Origin: an uncultured Pelagibacteraceae bacterium
GTDB taxonomy: Bacteria > Pseudomonadota > Alphaproteobacteria > Pelagibacterales > Pelagibacteraceae
Length of the DNA: 64,000 nucleotides
Assembly (NCBI GenBank): GCA_902616645.1
Contig: CACMTO010000001.1
Coordinates: 1 to 64,000 of the forward strand
Direction of reading: 5' to 3'
Shown: piece by piece, positions 53,827 through 64,000 of the stretch
Layout of the letters: each line of letters starts with the position of its first letter
Position numbering within the stretch: position 1 is the stretch's first letter
Program-made: the position numbers and the translations under genes
Notes under the pieces: model-generated
Told to the model about the DNA's origin: nothing
What the model saw: the letters and a program-made list of their open reading frames with translations, nothing else
Database searches by the model: none

Positions 53827-55055
53827 TTTCCACATTAGAAAAAGAAATAACGTTTAGATTTTTAAAAGCTAAAAAAAAAGATGGATTTCTTAATGTTATT
53901 TCGATTTTTTCATTTATTGGAATAGGCCTCGGAGTGGCGGTACTTATTATTGTAATGTCTGTTATGAACGGATTTAGAACCGAATTAGTTAATAAAATAG
54001 TTGGATTTAACCCACATGTTACTGTAAAGCCTTACAGTGAAAAAACTAATCTAGCCAAATTCAATATCCCAGAATTGAACGCTATAAGTAAAAATTTAAT
54101 TTCAAGTAATTCTGGTGAAGCTATAATAATGAACAATAAAACTTCAAAAGGTATTATATTAAGAGGTTATAGGAGCAATGACTTTCCAAAATTAAAGATT
54201 ATTAATAACGACTTTTTTGTTGGAGATAAAAATAAATTAACCAATCAAAATATATCAATCAGTAAAGAATTAAGTTTTACCCTTAATGTAAATATTGGTG
54301 ATAAGATCACTTTAATGTCACCATCAGGTGTTGAAACAATTATTGGAAATCTACCCAAACAAAAAACTTTTACTATTGTATCGCTTTTTGAAAGTGGTCT
54401 GATTGATTTTGATAATAGTATTGCATTTATAAATTTAAAAACATTAGAAGATTTTTTTAATTTAAGTTTACATAATCGAAATTTAGAAATTTACTTAAAA
54501 AATCCACAAAATATAGAAAAGCAAAAAAAAATTGTTCAAAAGATTTTTCCAAATGAATTTGTTTATAGCTGGTCTGACATGAATAGTTCTTTATTTTCTG
54601 CTTTAAAAGTAGAGCGAAATGTAATGTTTATCATTTTGTCTCTTATTATAATTGTTGCAGCTTTTAATATAATATCAGGTTTAACTATATTAGTTAAAAA
54701 TAAAACAAAAGAAATTGCGATTTTGAAATCGATAGGTGTTTTAAATAAATCAATCGTAAAGATATTTTTTTTGGTTGGAGTGTTTATAGGAATATCTGCA
54801 ACTTTGTTTGGTATATTACTTGGTGTGATTTTTTCAATTTACGTAGAAAATATAAGACAATTTTTAAGCACAATATTTAATATAAGTTTATTTCCAGAGG
54901 AAATCTATTTTTTAAGTACAATGCCTTCAGAAATAAATCCATTTTCAATTTTGATTATTTCTGCAAGTTCAATATTGATAACAATCATAGTTTCAATCTT
55001 TCCAGCTTTGAAAGCAGCCAAATTAGATCCCATAAAAGCACTGAAATATGAATAA
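53823..55055 (+). CDS. lolC: Lipoprotein-releasing ABC transporter permease (LolC/E), TTG start
   Basis: ITFRFLKAKKKDGFLNVISIFSFIGIGLGVAVLIIVMSVMNGFR. Confidence 0.93.
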   Translation: MISTLEKEITFRFLKAKKKDGFLNVISIFSFIGIGLGVAVLIIVMSVMNGFRTELVNKIVGFNPHVTVKPYSEKTNLAKFNIPELNAISKNLISSNSGEAIIMNNKTSKGIILRGYRSNDFPKLKIINNDFFVGDKNKLTNQNISISKELSFTLNVNIGDKITLMSPSGVETIIGNLPKQKTFTIVSLFESGLIDFDNSIAFINLKTLEDFFNLSLHNRNLEIYLKNPQNIEKQKKIVQKIFPNEFVYSWSDMNSSLFSALKVERNVMFIILSLIIIVAAFNIISGLTILVKNKTKEIAILKSIGVLNKSIVKIFFLVGVFIGISATLFGILLGVIFSIYVENIRQFLSTIFNISLFPEEIYFLSTMPSEINPFSILIISASSILITIIVSIFPALKAAKLDPIKALKYE

Positions 55056-55725
55056 CTTTATTCAACTACAAAATATTAGCAAATCTTTTGATACTTTAAA
55101 AAGACTAAAGGTTTTGAAAAAGATATCTTTTAAATTTAAAAAAGGTAAAATTTATTCACTAATGGGACCATCCGGTTCAGGAAAATCAACACTTTTGAAT
55201 TTGTTATCATTAATTGATAGACCGACCAATGGGACAATCATAATTGAAAACAAAATAATTGATTTTAACGATTCAGATAAAAATGATATTTTAAGAGCAA
55301 ATAAAATTGGCATTATTTATCAACAGGATAATTTGCTTCCAGACTTTACAGCTTTAGAAAACGTATATTTAGCTAGCCTTGCAGGTGGCAATGAAAAAGA
55401 CTTATCAATATTAAAAGCAAAAAATCTATTAAAAAAAGTTGGTTTGTTGAATAGATCAGATCACTATCCATCACAACTTTCTGGAGGAGAAAAACAACGC
55501 GTATCTATTGCCAGAGCACTAATAAATAATCCACAAATAATTTTAGCAGACGAACCTACGGGAAGTTTAGATTTAGAAACGGCTAAAGATGTATTTAATA
55601 TCTTAAAAAAACAAATAAATTCAAATCGACTAATAGTTTTTGCAACCCATAATAGATTTTTTGCAAATAAGTCAGATTGCTTATTGGAAATAGTTAATGG
55701 TAATATAAGAATCATTAATGGCTGA
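55048..55725 (+). CDS. lolD: Lipoprotein-releasing ABC transporter ATPase LolD
   Basis: LMGPSGSGKSTLLNLLSLIDRPTNG; LSGGEKQRVSIARALINNPQIILADEPTGSLD. Confidence 0.95.
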   Translation: MNNFIQLQNISKSFDTLKRLKVLKKISFKFKKGKIYSLMGPSGSGKSTLLNLLSLIDRPTNGTIIIENKIIDFNDSDKNDILRANKIGIIYQQDNLLPDFTALENVYLASLAGGNEKDLSILKAKNLLKKVGLLNRSDHYPSQLSGGEKQRVSIARALINNPQIILADEPTGSLDLETAKDVFNILKKQINSNRLIVFATHNRFFANKSDCLLEIVNGNIRIING

Positions 55726-58700
55726 GTCTGATATCAAAACTTTTAATCATTTAAAAATTCATTCACAATATTCAATATGCGAAGGTGCTGTTAAAATTGA
55801 TGATTTAAGCGATTTTTCTAAAAAAAATAAAGTAAAATCTTTAGGTTTATGCGATACCTCCAATTTATGTGGAGCATTAGAATTTTCAGAAAAAATATCT
55901 AAAGTTGGGACTCAACCAATTATTGGCACACAAATAAATTTTAAATTTGGTAATACTTTAGGTTTAATTCCTTTATTTGCTTTAAATGAAAAAGGTTATA
56001 AACGAATAATTTATTTATCATCATTATCTTATTTTAACAAAGATGATTTATCCGATCCTTATTTAGATTTTGATGAATTGTTAAAAGATACAAGTGGAGT
56101 TGCAATTTTTTCTGGAACAATTTTTGGATTATTTGGAAAACTATTTGAAAAAGGTAAATTTTCAGAAATATCAAAATTATATTTAGATTTAAAACAAAAA
56201 TATAGTGACCGATTTTATATTGAAATTCAAAGGCATGGTGATCAAAATGAAATTGGATTTGAAAAATTTAATCTTAATCAATCATCTGGATTAAAAATTC
56301 CGCTAATTGCAACTCATGAAGTATTTTACATAAATAAAACGACACATGAGGCTCACGATGCGTTAATTTGTATTAAGAATAAAACTTACATAAACGAGAA
56401 AAACCGAATTAAGTTAAGTAATCAACATTATTATAAAAGTAATTTAGAAATTATAGAATTATTTTCTGATTTACCTGAAGCATTAGAAAATAATTTTTAT
56501 TTTCCATATAGATGTTCTTTTAAACCACAAATTTCAAAACCAATTCTACCTAATATAAGTTCAGATAAGGGCGGTGATGCTGAAGTTGTACTCAAAAATG
56601 AATCTTTAAAAGGTTTAAAAGAAAAATTTATGAATAAGCTTAATATTTCTAAAGATGATCTTTCTAAACATGAAAATTTTTTAAAGTATAAGGATAGATT
56701 AGATCATGAATTAAGTATTATAATTAAAATGAAATATGCTAGCTATTTTCTTATTGTATCTGATTATATTAAATGGGCAAAAAAAAATCATATCCCAGTT
56801 GGGCCAGGAAGAGGGTCTGGTGCTGGATCCTTAGTTGCCTGGTGTTTATCTATTACCGATGTAGACCCAATAAAATTTAATTTGATTTTTGAGAGATTTT
56901 TAAATCCTGATCGTATTTCAATGCCAGATTTCGATATAGATTTTTGTGAAGAAAAGCGTGATTTGGTATTTAAATATCTTAATCAAAAATATAAAGATAG
57001 TGTTGCTCACATAATTACTTTTGGAAAATTGAAAGCTAGAATGGTAATTAGAGATGTTGGAAGAGTTTTAGGTCTTTCATACGGTTTCGTCGATAGTATT
57101 TCAAAAATGATACCATTTGATCCATCAAGACCTCAGAACTTATCAGAGTGTATTTCTAATGAACCAAGACTTCAAAAACTTATTAATAACGATATTAGGG
57201 TAAAAAAACTTGTAGATCTATCGTTGAAACTTGAGGGTTTAAATAGAAATTTTGCAACTCATGCTGCAGGAGTTGTTATAGCAGATAGAAAACTCACAGA
57301 AGTTGTTCCTTTATACAAAGATATATCAACAAATCTATTATTACCCTCAACACAATTTGATATGTATTCTGCAGAGGACGCAGGACTTATCAAATTTGAT
57401 TTTCTTGGATTAAAAACTTTAACAGTAATTAACAATACTCAAAAACTTATACAAAAAAAAATAAAAAATTTTGATATTCAAAAAATAAATTTTGAAGATC
57501 AAAAAGTCTTTGAATTATTATCCTCTGGAAAAACTGTTGGTTTATTTCAGATTGAGAGTGCTGGCATGAGGGAAGCTTTAATGCAAATGAAACCAAACCA
57601 TATTGAGGATATAATTGCATTAGTTGCTCTTTATAGACCTGGACCTATGAGCAATATTTCAATCTATAATGATTGCAAACATGGAAGACAGACACCTGAT
57701 TACTTACACCCTTTATTAGAAGAAATTTTAAAACCAACTTACGGTGTCATAATTTATCAAGAACAAGTAATGCAAATTGCTCAAAAATTATCTGGTTTTA
57801 CTGCAGGTCAAGCAGATATTCTAAGACGTGCAATGGGAAAAAAAAAAAGATCAGAATTAGAAAAACAAAAACAAAATTTCATTGATGGTGCTGTAAAAAA
57901 TGGAATTAACAAAGAAGTTGCAGCTGGAATATTTTTGAAAATAGAACCTTTTGCTGAGTATGGTTTTAATAAAAGTCACGCAGCTGCATATGCTATAATT
58001 TCATATCAAACTGCTTTTCTAAAAACGTATTTTCCAAAAGAGTTTATTGCAGCTTCAATGACTATGGATATTTCAAATCAAAACAAATTAAGTGAATTTT
58101 ATGAGGAACTTAAAAGAATAAATGTTAAAATTGTTAGACCAGATATAAATGAATGTTTTGCTGATTTTAGAACTGATAATGAAAAATTTTTTTACGCTTT
58201 AGGGGGTATTAAAGCTGTGGGTTTTGAAGCAATATCAAACATTGTTAATGAAAGGATTAAAAATGGAAAATTTAAGTCAATCAGCGACTTTTTACATAGA
58301 GTAAATCCTAAAGATATTAACAAACTTCAATTAGAAGGTTTAGTTAAAGCTGGAGCATTTGATAGTTTAAATTCAAACAGACATTCATTATATAATTCAA
58401 TTCCAAATTTTATCACAAAAACAAAAAATATTTTCGAGAGTAAATCAGCAAATCAAATAGATTTGTTTGGTGATTCAAATGAAACTGAAATGGATGTTAT
58501 AACTAAAAAAGAAGATTGGAAATTTGAGGAAAGATTATCAAAAGAATTCGAATCAGTAGGTTTCTTTATATCCGATCATCCATTAAATCAATTCAAAGAA
58601 GTATTTAAAGACTACAATATTATTGATTATCAAACTTTTAATAACGAAAATGAATTAAAGAATTCAAATATTGCTTCAACACTTTTAAAAATTCAAGAGA

Positions 58701-59137
58701 GGAAAACAGCTAAAGGTACTCCTTATGCAGTACTGAAATTGACTGATCTTAGTAGTGTTTTTGAATTATTTATATTTTCAGATACTTTAGAAATGAACAG
58801 GGATATTTTAAAAGAAGGTAATTCATTTTTATTAATGCTAACAAAGTCAATTTCAGATGAAACAAATCGTTTTAGAAGAATTAACGTACAAAAAATCAGT
58901 TCGCTTAAAGATTTATTAAATAAACCAATAAATGAGGTTACATTTAAGTTAAAATCTTTAAAAGAGTTAAACGAAATTTCAAAATATCTAAATGTTGAAA
59001 ATGGAGAAACTTTAGTAAATTTTAAAATTTCAGATGATGAAAATGAGCTTAAATTTAGTCTTCAAAAAAAGAGAAAATTAGATAGAAAAACCTTAAATTT
59101 ATTGAGAAATAGGGAAATTTCAGCAATTATTAATTAA
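55718..59137 (+). CDS. dnaE: DNA polymerase III subunit alpha
   Basis: PHP domain N-term; PVGPGRGSGAGSLVAWCLSITDVDPI; MPDFDIDFCEEKRD. Confidence 0.97.
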   Translation: MAESDIKTFNHLKIHSQYSICEGAVKIDDLSDFSKKNKVKSLGLCDTSNLCGALEFSEKISKVGTQPIIGTQINFKFGNTLGLIPLFALNEKGYKRIIYLSSLSYFNKDDLSDPYLDFDELLKDTSGVAIFSGTIFGLFGKLFEKGKFSEISKLYLDLKQKYSDRFYIEIQRHGDQNEIGFEKFNLNQSSGLKIPLIATHEVFYINKTTHEAHDALICIKNKTYINEKNRIKLSNQHYYKSNLEIIELFSDLPEALENNFYFPYRCSFKPQISKPILPNISSDKGGDAEVVLKNESLKGLKEKFMNKLNISKDDLSKHENFLKYKDRLDHELSIIIKMKYASYFLIVSDYIKWAKKNHIPVGPGRGSGAGSLVAWCLSITDVDPIKFNLIFERFLNPDRISMPDFDIDFCEEKRDLVFKYLNQKYKDSVAHIITFGKLKARMVIRDVGRVLGLSYGFVDSISKMIPFDPSRPQNLSECISNEPRLQKLINNDIRVKKLVDLSLKLEGLNRNFATHAAGVVIADRKLTEVVPLYKDISTNLLLPSTQFDMYSAEDAGLIKFDFLGLKTLTVINNTQKLIQKKIKNFDIQKINFEDQKVFELLSSGKTVGLFQIESAGMREALMQMKPNHIEDIIALVALYRPGPMSNISIYNDCKHGRQTPDYLHPLLEEILKPTYGVIIYQEQVMQIAQKLSGFTAGQADILRRAMGKKKRSELEKQKQNFIDGAVKNGINKEVAAGIFLKIEPFAEYGFNKSHAAAYAIISYQTAFLKTYFPKEFIAASMTMDISNQNKLSEFYEELKRINVKIVRPDINECFADFRTDNEKFFYALGGIKAVGFEAISNIVNERIKNGKFKSISDFLHRVNPKDINKLQLEGLVKAGAFDSLNSNRHSLYNSIPNFITKTKNIFESKSANQIDLFGDSNETEMDVITKKEDWKFEERLSKEFESVGFFISDHPLNQFKEVFKDYNIIDYQTFNNENELKNSNIASTLLKIQERKTAKGTPYAVLKLTDLSSVFELFIFSDTLEMNRDILKEGNSFLLMLTKSISDETNRFRRINVQKISSLKDLLNKPINEVTFKLKSLKELNEISKYLNVENGETLVNFKISDDENELKFSLQKKRKLDRKTLNLLRNREISAIIN

Positions 59138-59194
59138 ATTAGACTTGTTAAAATTCAAAAACCTTTGTAAAAAAAGCACAAATTAATTAACACG

Positions 59195-59260
59195 CACACA
59201 GTTTTTTGGTTTTATACCTCCGGTCCTTAATTGGAAATTACTGTGGTGGCTTAACCGGGA
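59195..59260 (+). promoter_or_regulatory. Structured rpsB 5' leader (H-type pseudoknot, putative S2 autoregulatory element)
   Basis: CACAG (59197-59201)/CTGTG (59241-59245) interleaved with CCGGT (59220-59224)/ACCGG (59254-59258); GGGA SD overlaps the 3' strand. Confidence 0.65.
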
Positions 59261-59266
59261 ATAAAT

Positions 59267-60091
59267 ATGAAGATACCTAACGTAACAATTCAACAATTAT
59301 TAGAGGCTGGAGTTCATCTCGGCCATAAAACATTGAGATGGAATCCAAAAATGAAAAAATATATTTTTGGAAAAAGAGACTCAATACATATAATTGATTT
59401 AACACAAACCTTAGAACTTACTAAAGTTGCACTAGAAAAAATTTATAGCACCATCGCAAACAATGGAAAAATTTTATTTGTATCAACTAAAAAACAAGCA
59501 TCTGAAGCTATCGCAGAAGTAGCAAAGGAGACAGATCAATATTTTGTAAATTATAGATGGTTAGGAGGAATGCTTACAAATTGGGGAACCATTTCAAATT
59601 CCATTAAAAAACTAAAAAAATTAGAATTAGATTTAGTATCCGAAAATAGAGGTTTCACTAAGAAAGAACTTTTAAAAATGAGTGTGAAAAAAGATAAACT
59701 TCAGAGATCTCTTGGCGGAATTGCTGAAATGAAAAAAGTCCCAGACTTGGTATTCATTATTGATACAAATTATGAGTCGTTAGCTATTCAAGAGTCTTTA
59801 AAACTAGGAATTCCAATTGTTGCAATTTTAGATAGTAACTCTAATCCTGATGGTATTGATTTCCCTATACCAGGAAATGATGATGCAAGAAGATCAATTG
59901 ATCTATATTGTAATTTAATAAAAGAGACAATTATTGCAGCAAAAAAAGAAGCACCCTTAAATGAAAACAAAAAACTTTCAGAAAAAAAAGATAATGAAGC
60001 AAACAAAGCTAAATCCAAAACTAAAACTGTTGAACAAATTGATAGAGAAAAGTTAGATAATAAATTTTCAAAAAAAAAAACAATAAATTAA
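59267..60091 (+). CDS. rpsB: 30S ribosomal protein S2
   Basis: [56 protein letters not shown]-like [28 protein letters not shown]. Confidence 0.98.
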   Translation: MKIPNVTIQQLLEAGVHLGHKTLRWNPKMKKYIFGKRDSIHIIDLTQTLELTKVALEKIYSTIANNGKILFVSTKKQASEAIAEVAKETDQYFVNYRWLGGMLTNWGTISNSIKKLKKLELDLVSENRGFTKKELLKMSVKKDKLQRSLGGIAEMKKVPDLVFIIDTNYESLAIQESLKLGIPIVAILDSNSNPDGIDFPIPGNDDARRSIDLYCNLIKETIIAAKKEAPLNENKKLSEKKDNEANKAKSKTKTVEQIDREKLDNKFSKKKTIN

Positions 60092-60101
60092 TTTTTTTTG
60101 T

Positions 60102-60953
60102 ATGAGCGATATTGAGAAAGTAAAAAAACTAAGAGAGGCTACAGGTGCAGGTTTTAAAGATTGCAATCTTGCTATTAAGGAAGCTTCTGGAGATTTAAAT
60201 AAAGCAGCTGAAATTTTAAGAGTTAAAGGCATCTCGAAAGCATCAAAAAAAATGTCAAGAGATGCAAAAGAAGGTGTTGTCGCCGTTAGTGGCGACGAGA
60301 ATAAAATGTCAATTATAGAAGTAAATTGTGAAACAGATTTTGTTGCTAAAAACGATGATTTTATTAATTTTGTTAAAGAATTAAGTGAAATAAATAATGA
60401 AAAGGAGTCTAATATTGAAGAATTAAAAAAGACTAAAATGAAAAATGGAGAAACTGTTGAGTCATCTTTAGTTGCTCTAATTGCTAAAATTGGTGAAAAA
60501 ATTACAATTGGAAAAACTACAACTATTTCAAACTCATCTTCAAAAAATTATCAATATTTACATACAGTTGTAAAAGATAATCTAGCTAAATTAGCTGTAG
60601 TTGTATCTCTAGAAACAAAAGATAACTCGGAAATTGTTAAAACATTTGGAAAACAATTATCAATGCATATAGCAGCATCAAACCCACTAGCTTTAGAATC
60701 AAGTTTGATTGATAAATCAATCATAGAAAAAGAACAAAAATTAGTAACAGAAGAATTAAAAAATTTGGGAAAACCAGATGACATTGCAAAAAAAATTAGC
60801 CTTGGAAAGATGAATAAATTTAAAGAAGAGAACGCTCTTTTAACACAGGCATGGGTAATGGAGCCAAAAAAAAAAGTTCAGGATGTTTTAAAAGAACTTG
60901 CTATTAATGATTTGAAAATTAAGGAGTTCAGTAGAATAAAAATAGGTGAATAA
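60102..60953 (+). CDS. tsf: Elongation factor Ts
   Basis: [51 protein letters not shown]. Confidence 0.97.
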   Translation: MSDIEKVKKLREATGAGFKDCNLAIKEASGDLNKAAEILRVKGISKASKKMSRDAKEGVVAVSGDENKMSIIEVNCETDFVAKNDDFINFVKELSEINNEKESNIEELKKTKMKNGETVESSLVALIAKIGEKITIGKTTTISNSSSKNYQYLHTVVKDNLAKLAVVVSLETKDNSEIVKTFGKQLSMHIAASNPLALESSLIDKSIIEKEQKLVTEELKNLGKPDDIAKKISLGKMNKFKEENALLTQAWVMEPKKKVQDVLKELAINDLKIKEFSRIKIGE

Positions 60954-61505
60954 ATGTTTGATGAAAAATCACATAGCCTTAAAATGAATAAAGCAATTGA
61001 AGTTTTTTCTAAGGAGTTATCTTCTCTAAGAACTGGAAGAGCTAATGCAGCAATGCTTGACCTAATTAAAGTTGATGTTTACGGTCAACAAATGCCAATC
61101 AATCAAATTGGGAGCATAACCACACCTGAGCCAAGAATGATTAATATTCAAGTATGGGATCAAAATAACGTATCTTTATTAGATTCAGCTATTAGAAAAT
61201 CCGACTTAGGATTGAACCCGCAAATTGATGGACAATTAATTAGATTACCTGTTCCAGAGTTAAATGAGGAAAGAAGAACAGAATTAAAGAAACTTATCAA
61301 ATCCATAGGAGAAAAGTGTAAAATTTCAATTAGAAATATTAGAAGAGATGCAAATGAAGAACTAAAAAAACTTTTAAAATCAAAAGAAATAAGCGAAGAT
61401 GAAGAGAAAACTTTTGAAAAAAATGTGCAAAATATTACTGATAAACACATACAAATTGTTGATGAAAAAGTAACTTCAAAAGAAAAAGAAATAATGACAA
61501 TATGA
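60954..61505 (+). CDS. frr: Ribosome recycling factor
   Basis: ELSSLRTGRANAAMLDLIKVDVYGQQMPINQIGSITTPEPRM. Confidence 0.97.
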   Translation: MFDEKSHSLKMNKAIEVFSKELSSLRTGRANAAMLDLIKVDVYGQQMPINQIGSITTPEPRMINIQVWDQNNVSLLDSAIRKSDLGLNPQIDGQLIRLPVPELNEERRTELKKLIKSIGEKCKISIRNIRRDANEELKKLLKSKEISEDEEKTFEKNVQNITDKHIQIVDEKVTSKEKEIMTI

Positions 61506-62176
61506 ACCCACTTAATCATGTAGCCATTATCATGGATGGTAATGGGAGATGGGGTTTAAAAAATAAGAATTCTCGTAACGCAGGTCATAAAGCTGGTTTA
61601 ATTACAGTTGAAAAAATTATTAAAGCAACATTAAAAAATAACATTAGATATCTCACATTATATGCTTTTTCTACTGAAAACTGGAAAAGACCTAAAAAAG
61701 AAATCAATTTTTTATTTAATTTATTAGAAAATTTTTTAACAAACAGAATAGATGAACTTCATAAACAAAATATAAAGCTTCAAATAATCGGAGTAAAAAA
61801 TTTTTCGTCAAAGCTTAATAGTCTCTTAAGATTAGCTGAAAAAAAAACTTATAAAAATGGTAAACTTCAAATAAATTTAGCATTAAATTATGGATCAAAA
61901 TTTGAACTAATGAGTGCATTTAAAATATTAAAAAAAAAAAAAGAAAAAATATCTGAAAAAAACTTAAGAAAATATTTACAGACAAAAGATATTCCTGATC
62001 CAGATATTTTGATTAGAACAGGAAATACTAAAAGACTTAGTAATTTTTTATTATGGCAGCTTGCTTATTCTGAAATTTTTTTTGAGAGAAAACTGTGGCC
62101 TGAGTTTAATGAAAAGGACTATAATAAAATTATCAAAAAATTTAAAAATATAAAAAGAAATTACGGAAATATTTAA
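61502..62176 (+). CDS. uppS: Isoprenyl (undecaprenyl) diphosphate synthase
   Basis: HVAIIMDGNGRWGLKNKNSRNAGHKAG; LTLYAFSTENWKRP; PDPDILIRTGNTKRLSNFLLWQLAYSE. Confidence 0.95.
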   Translation: MNPLNHVAIIMDGNGRWGLKNKNSRNAGHKAGLITVEKIIKATLKNNIRYLTLYAFSTENWKRPKKEINFLFNLLENFLTNRIDELHKQNIKLQIIGVKNFSSKLNSLLRLAEKKTYKNGKLQINLALNYGSKFELMSAFKILKKKKEKISEKNLRKYLQTKDIPDPDILIRTGNTKRLSNFLLWQLAYSEIFFERKLWPEFNEKDYNKIIKKFKNIKRNYGNI

Positions 62177-62808
62177 TGAACGTTTTAATTAAAAGAATAC
62201 TTAGTTCTATAATACTTTTTCTAATAGCAATATTTTTTATAATAAAAGGGTCTTTTTATTTTATTTTTTTCTTAAGTATACTTTTCTTATTTTCATATTT
62301 GGAGTGGTCAAATCTAAATAAAAAAAAATATTTTTTAAAATTTTTAGGAATTGTTTTTTTATTATTTTCATTTTACTTAACTTACTTAATTAGAGAACAA
62401 TATGGTTTGTATTTTTTTCTTTTTATTTTAACTATTTGTATTTCCACAGATGTTGGTGGCTATATATTTGGGAAAATACTCAAAGGACCTAAATTAACTA
62501 AAATCAGTCCTAATAAAACTTACACAGGAGTTATAGGTAGTTTTTTGTTATCACTATTATCAGGTTTGTTTTTTATTAAATATACACAAATTAATTATAT
62601 AAATGAAATTTCAATCAAAATTTTCTTTGCTATGATATTAATTTCATTAATAAGTCAAATTGGAGATTTAATAATTTCTTACTTTAAAAGAAAAGCTGGT
62701 TTAAAAGATACAGGAAAAATTTTACCAGGTCATGGAGGTTTGCTTGACAGGATTGATGGTCTAATTTTTGTTATGCCCATGATATATATATTAACCTTCT
62801 TAATATAA
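62176..62808 (+). CDS. cdsA: Phosphatidate cytidylyltransferase
   Basis: CISTDVGGYIFGKILKGPKLTKISPNKTYTGVIGS; ISQIGDLIISYFKRKAGLKDTGKILPGHGGLLDRIDGL. Confidence 0.95.
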   Translation: MNVLIKRILSSIILFLIAIFFIIKGSFYFIFFLSILFLFSYLEWSNLNKKKYFLKFLGIVFLLFSFYLTYLIREQYGLYFFLFILTICISTDVGGYIFGKILKGPKLTKISPNKTYTGVIGSFLLSLLSGLFFIKYTQINYINEISIKIFFAMILISLISQIGDLIISYFKRKAGLKDTGKILPGHGGLLDRIDGLIFVMPMIYILTFLI

Positions 62809-63968
62809 TGAAAAAAAAAATAGCAATACTTGGTTCTACTGGTTCAATCGGAAAATCAACTATAAATATTCTAAAAAAGAATAAAAATGATTTTGAAGTT
62901 GTTTTATTAACAACTCATAAAAATTTAAAAGAACTATATAAACAAATAAAAATATTTAATGTAAAAAATATTATTATTACAGATCAAAAAAGTTTTAATA
63001 TTTTTAAAAAAAAAAAAATTAAGAAGTTAAGAGTTTTTAACAACTATAATGATTTAAATAAAATCATTAAAAAAAAATTAGACTATACAATGAGTGCTAT
63101 TTCTGGTTTAGCAGGTCTCGAACCAACGTTAAAAATTATTTCAAAAACGAAAAAAATAGCAATTGCTAACAAAGAAAGTATTATTTGTGGGTGGAGTCTA
63201 ATTAAAAAAGAATTAGATAATTACAAAACCACCTTCATACCTGTTGACTCAGAGCATTTTTCTATTTGGTCCCTAGTCAAAGACGTTAAAAAAGAAATTA
63301 TAAAAAAAGTATATTTAACAGCATCTGGAGGACCTTTTTTAAATTGGCCAATTATTAAAATTAGAAATGTTTCACCTAAAAAAGCTATTAATCATCCAAA
63401 CTGGTCAATGGGAAAAAAAATATCAATTGATTCTGCTACCATGATGAATAAAGTTTTTGAAGTAATTGAGACCCAAAGAATTTTTGATCTTCCAAAATCT
63501 ATAATCAGAATTTTAATTCACGAAAAATCTTATGTTCATGCAATAGTAGAATTTAAAAATGGATTAAAAAAGATTTTGGTTCACGATACAGATATGTCAA
63601 TACCAATTTTTAATACTCTTTATGAAAAAAAAATTACTAATTTTAAATTTAAGAATTTAGATATAAAAAAACTAAATCATCTTAATTTAAGAGAAATTGA
63701 CCAAAAAAAATTTCCTTTAACCAAAATTCTAAAATCAATTCCTGAGAAAAACTCATTATTTGAAACAATCATTGTAAGTGCTAATGATGAATTAGTAAAT
63801 TTGTTTTTAAATAAAAAAATCTCGTTTATAAATTTTCAAAAAATACTCCTCAATTTTGTTAAATTAAAAGAGTTTACAAAACTTAAAAAAAAAAAGCCTA
63901 AAAATATAAAGGAAATCAATAATCTAAATGAGTATGTAAGATTGAAAATTAAAAAGTTATGTATATAA
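62808..63968 (+). CDS. dxr: 1-deoxy-D-xylulose 5-phosphate reductoisomerase
   Basis: IAILGSTGSIGKSTINILKK; ANKESIICGW; PVDSEHFSIW; NHPNWSMGKKISIDSATMMNK. Confidence 0.95.
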   Translation: MKKKIAILGSTGSIGKSTINILKKNKNDFEVVLLTTHKNLKELYKQIKIFNVKNIIITDQKSFNIFKKKKIKKLRVFNNYNDLNKIIKKKLDYTMSAISGLAGLEPTLKIISKTKKIAIANKESIICGWSLIKKELDNYKTTFIPVDSEHFSIWSLVKDVKKEIIKKVYLTASGGPFLNWPIIKIRNVSPKKAINHPNWSMGKKISIDSATMMNKVFEVIETQRIFDLPKSIIRILIHEKSYVHAIVEFKNGLKKILVHDTDMSIPIFNTLYEKKITNFKFKNLDIKKLNHLNLREIDQKKFPLTKILKSIPEKNSLFETIIVSANDELVNLFLNKKISFINFQKILLNFVKLKEFTKLKKKKPKNIKEINNLNEYVRLKIKKLCI

Positions 63969-64000
63969 GTTGCATGATGTTAAAGGTACTTTTAATAAGT

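Noticed and set aside
60285-60300. GTCGCC-GTTAGT-GGCGAC hairpin inside tsf
   Set aside because: Short stem within coding sequence (AVSGDEN) and no T-tract; most likely coincidental.
1-64000. CRISPR arrays, transposases, phage genes, toxin-antitoxin or defence systems
   Set aside because: No regularly spaced repeats and no translation resembling integrases, transposases, Cas, restriction or phage structural proteins were seen.

Overview
AT-rich, very gene-dense bacterial chromosome segment, alphaproteobacterial by gene order and product type and most consistent with a SAR11/Pelagibacter-like genome (inference from composition, compact spacing and gene content). Left part (1-28 kb) holds envelope and metabolic genes: glycosyltransferases, rpoZ with a long acidic tail, two TRAP transporter operons (each with an intrinsic-terminator hairpin between dctP and dctQ), a GMC oxidoreductase, SDRs, an NCS1 permease and several small unannotated ORFs. 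Right part (29-64 kb) is core housekeeping: tRNA-Leu, tig-clpP-clpX-lon, tRNA-Val, tRNA-Asp, a complete nuoA-N operon, birA-coaX-rnj-proS-lolCE-lolD-dnaE, then rpsB-tsf-frr-uppS-cdsA-dxr. I found no CRISPR array, prophage, transposon or clear defence system. The best leads are an H-type pseudoknot leader upstream of rpsB, duplicated terminator/attenuator architecture in the two TRAP operons, an operator-like palindrome inside a promoter spacer, an unexplained structured element 5' of a DUF2061 gene, small ORFs missing from the ORF track, and two apparent departures from common alphaproteobacterial gene order (no pyrH between tsf and frr; no hupB after lon). Nothing here convincingly amounts to a wholly new biological system. 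All family calls are from reading translations, without database searches.
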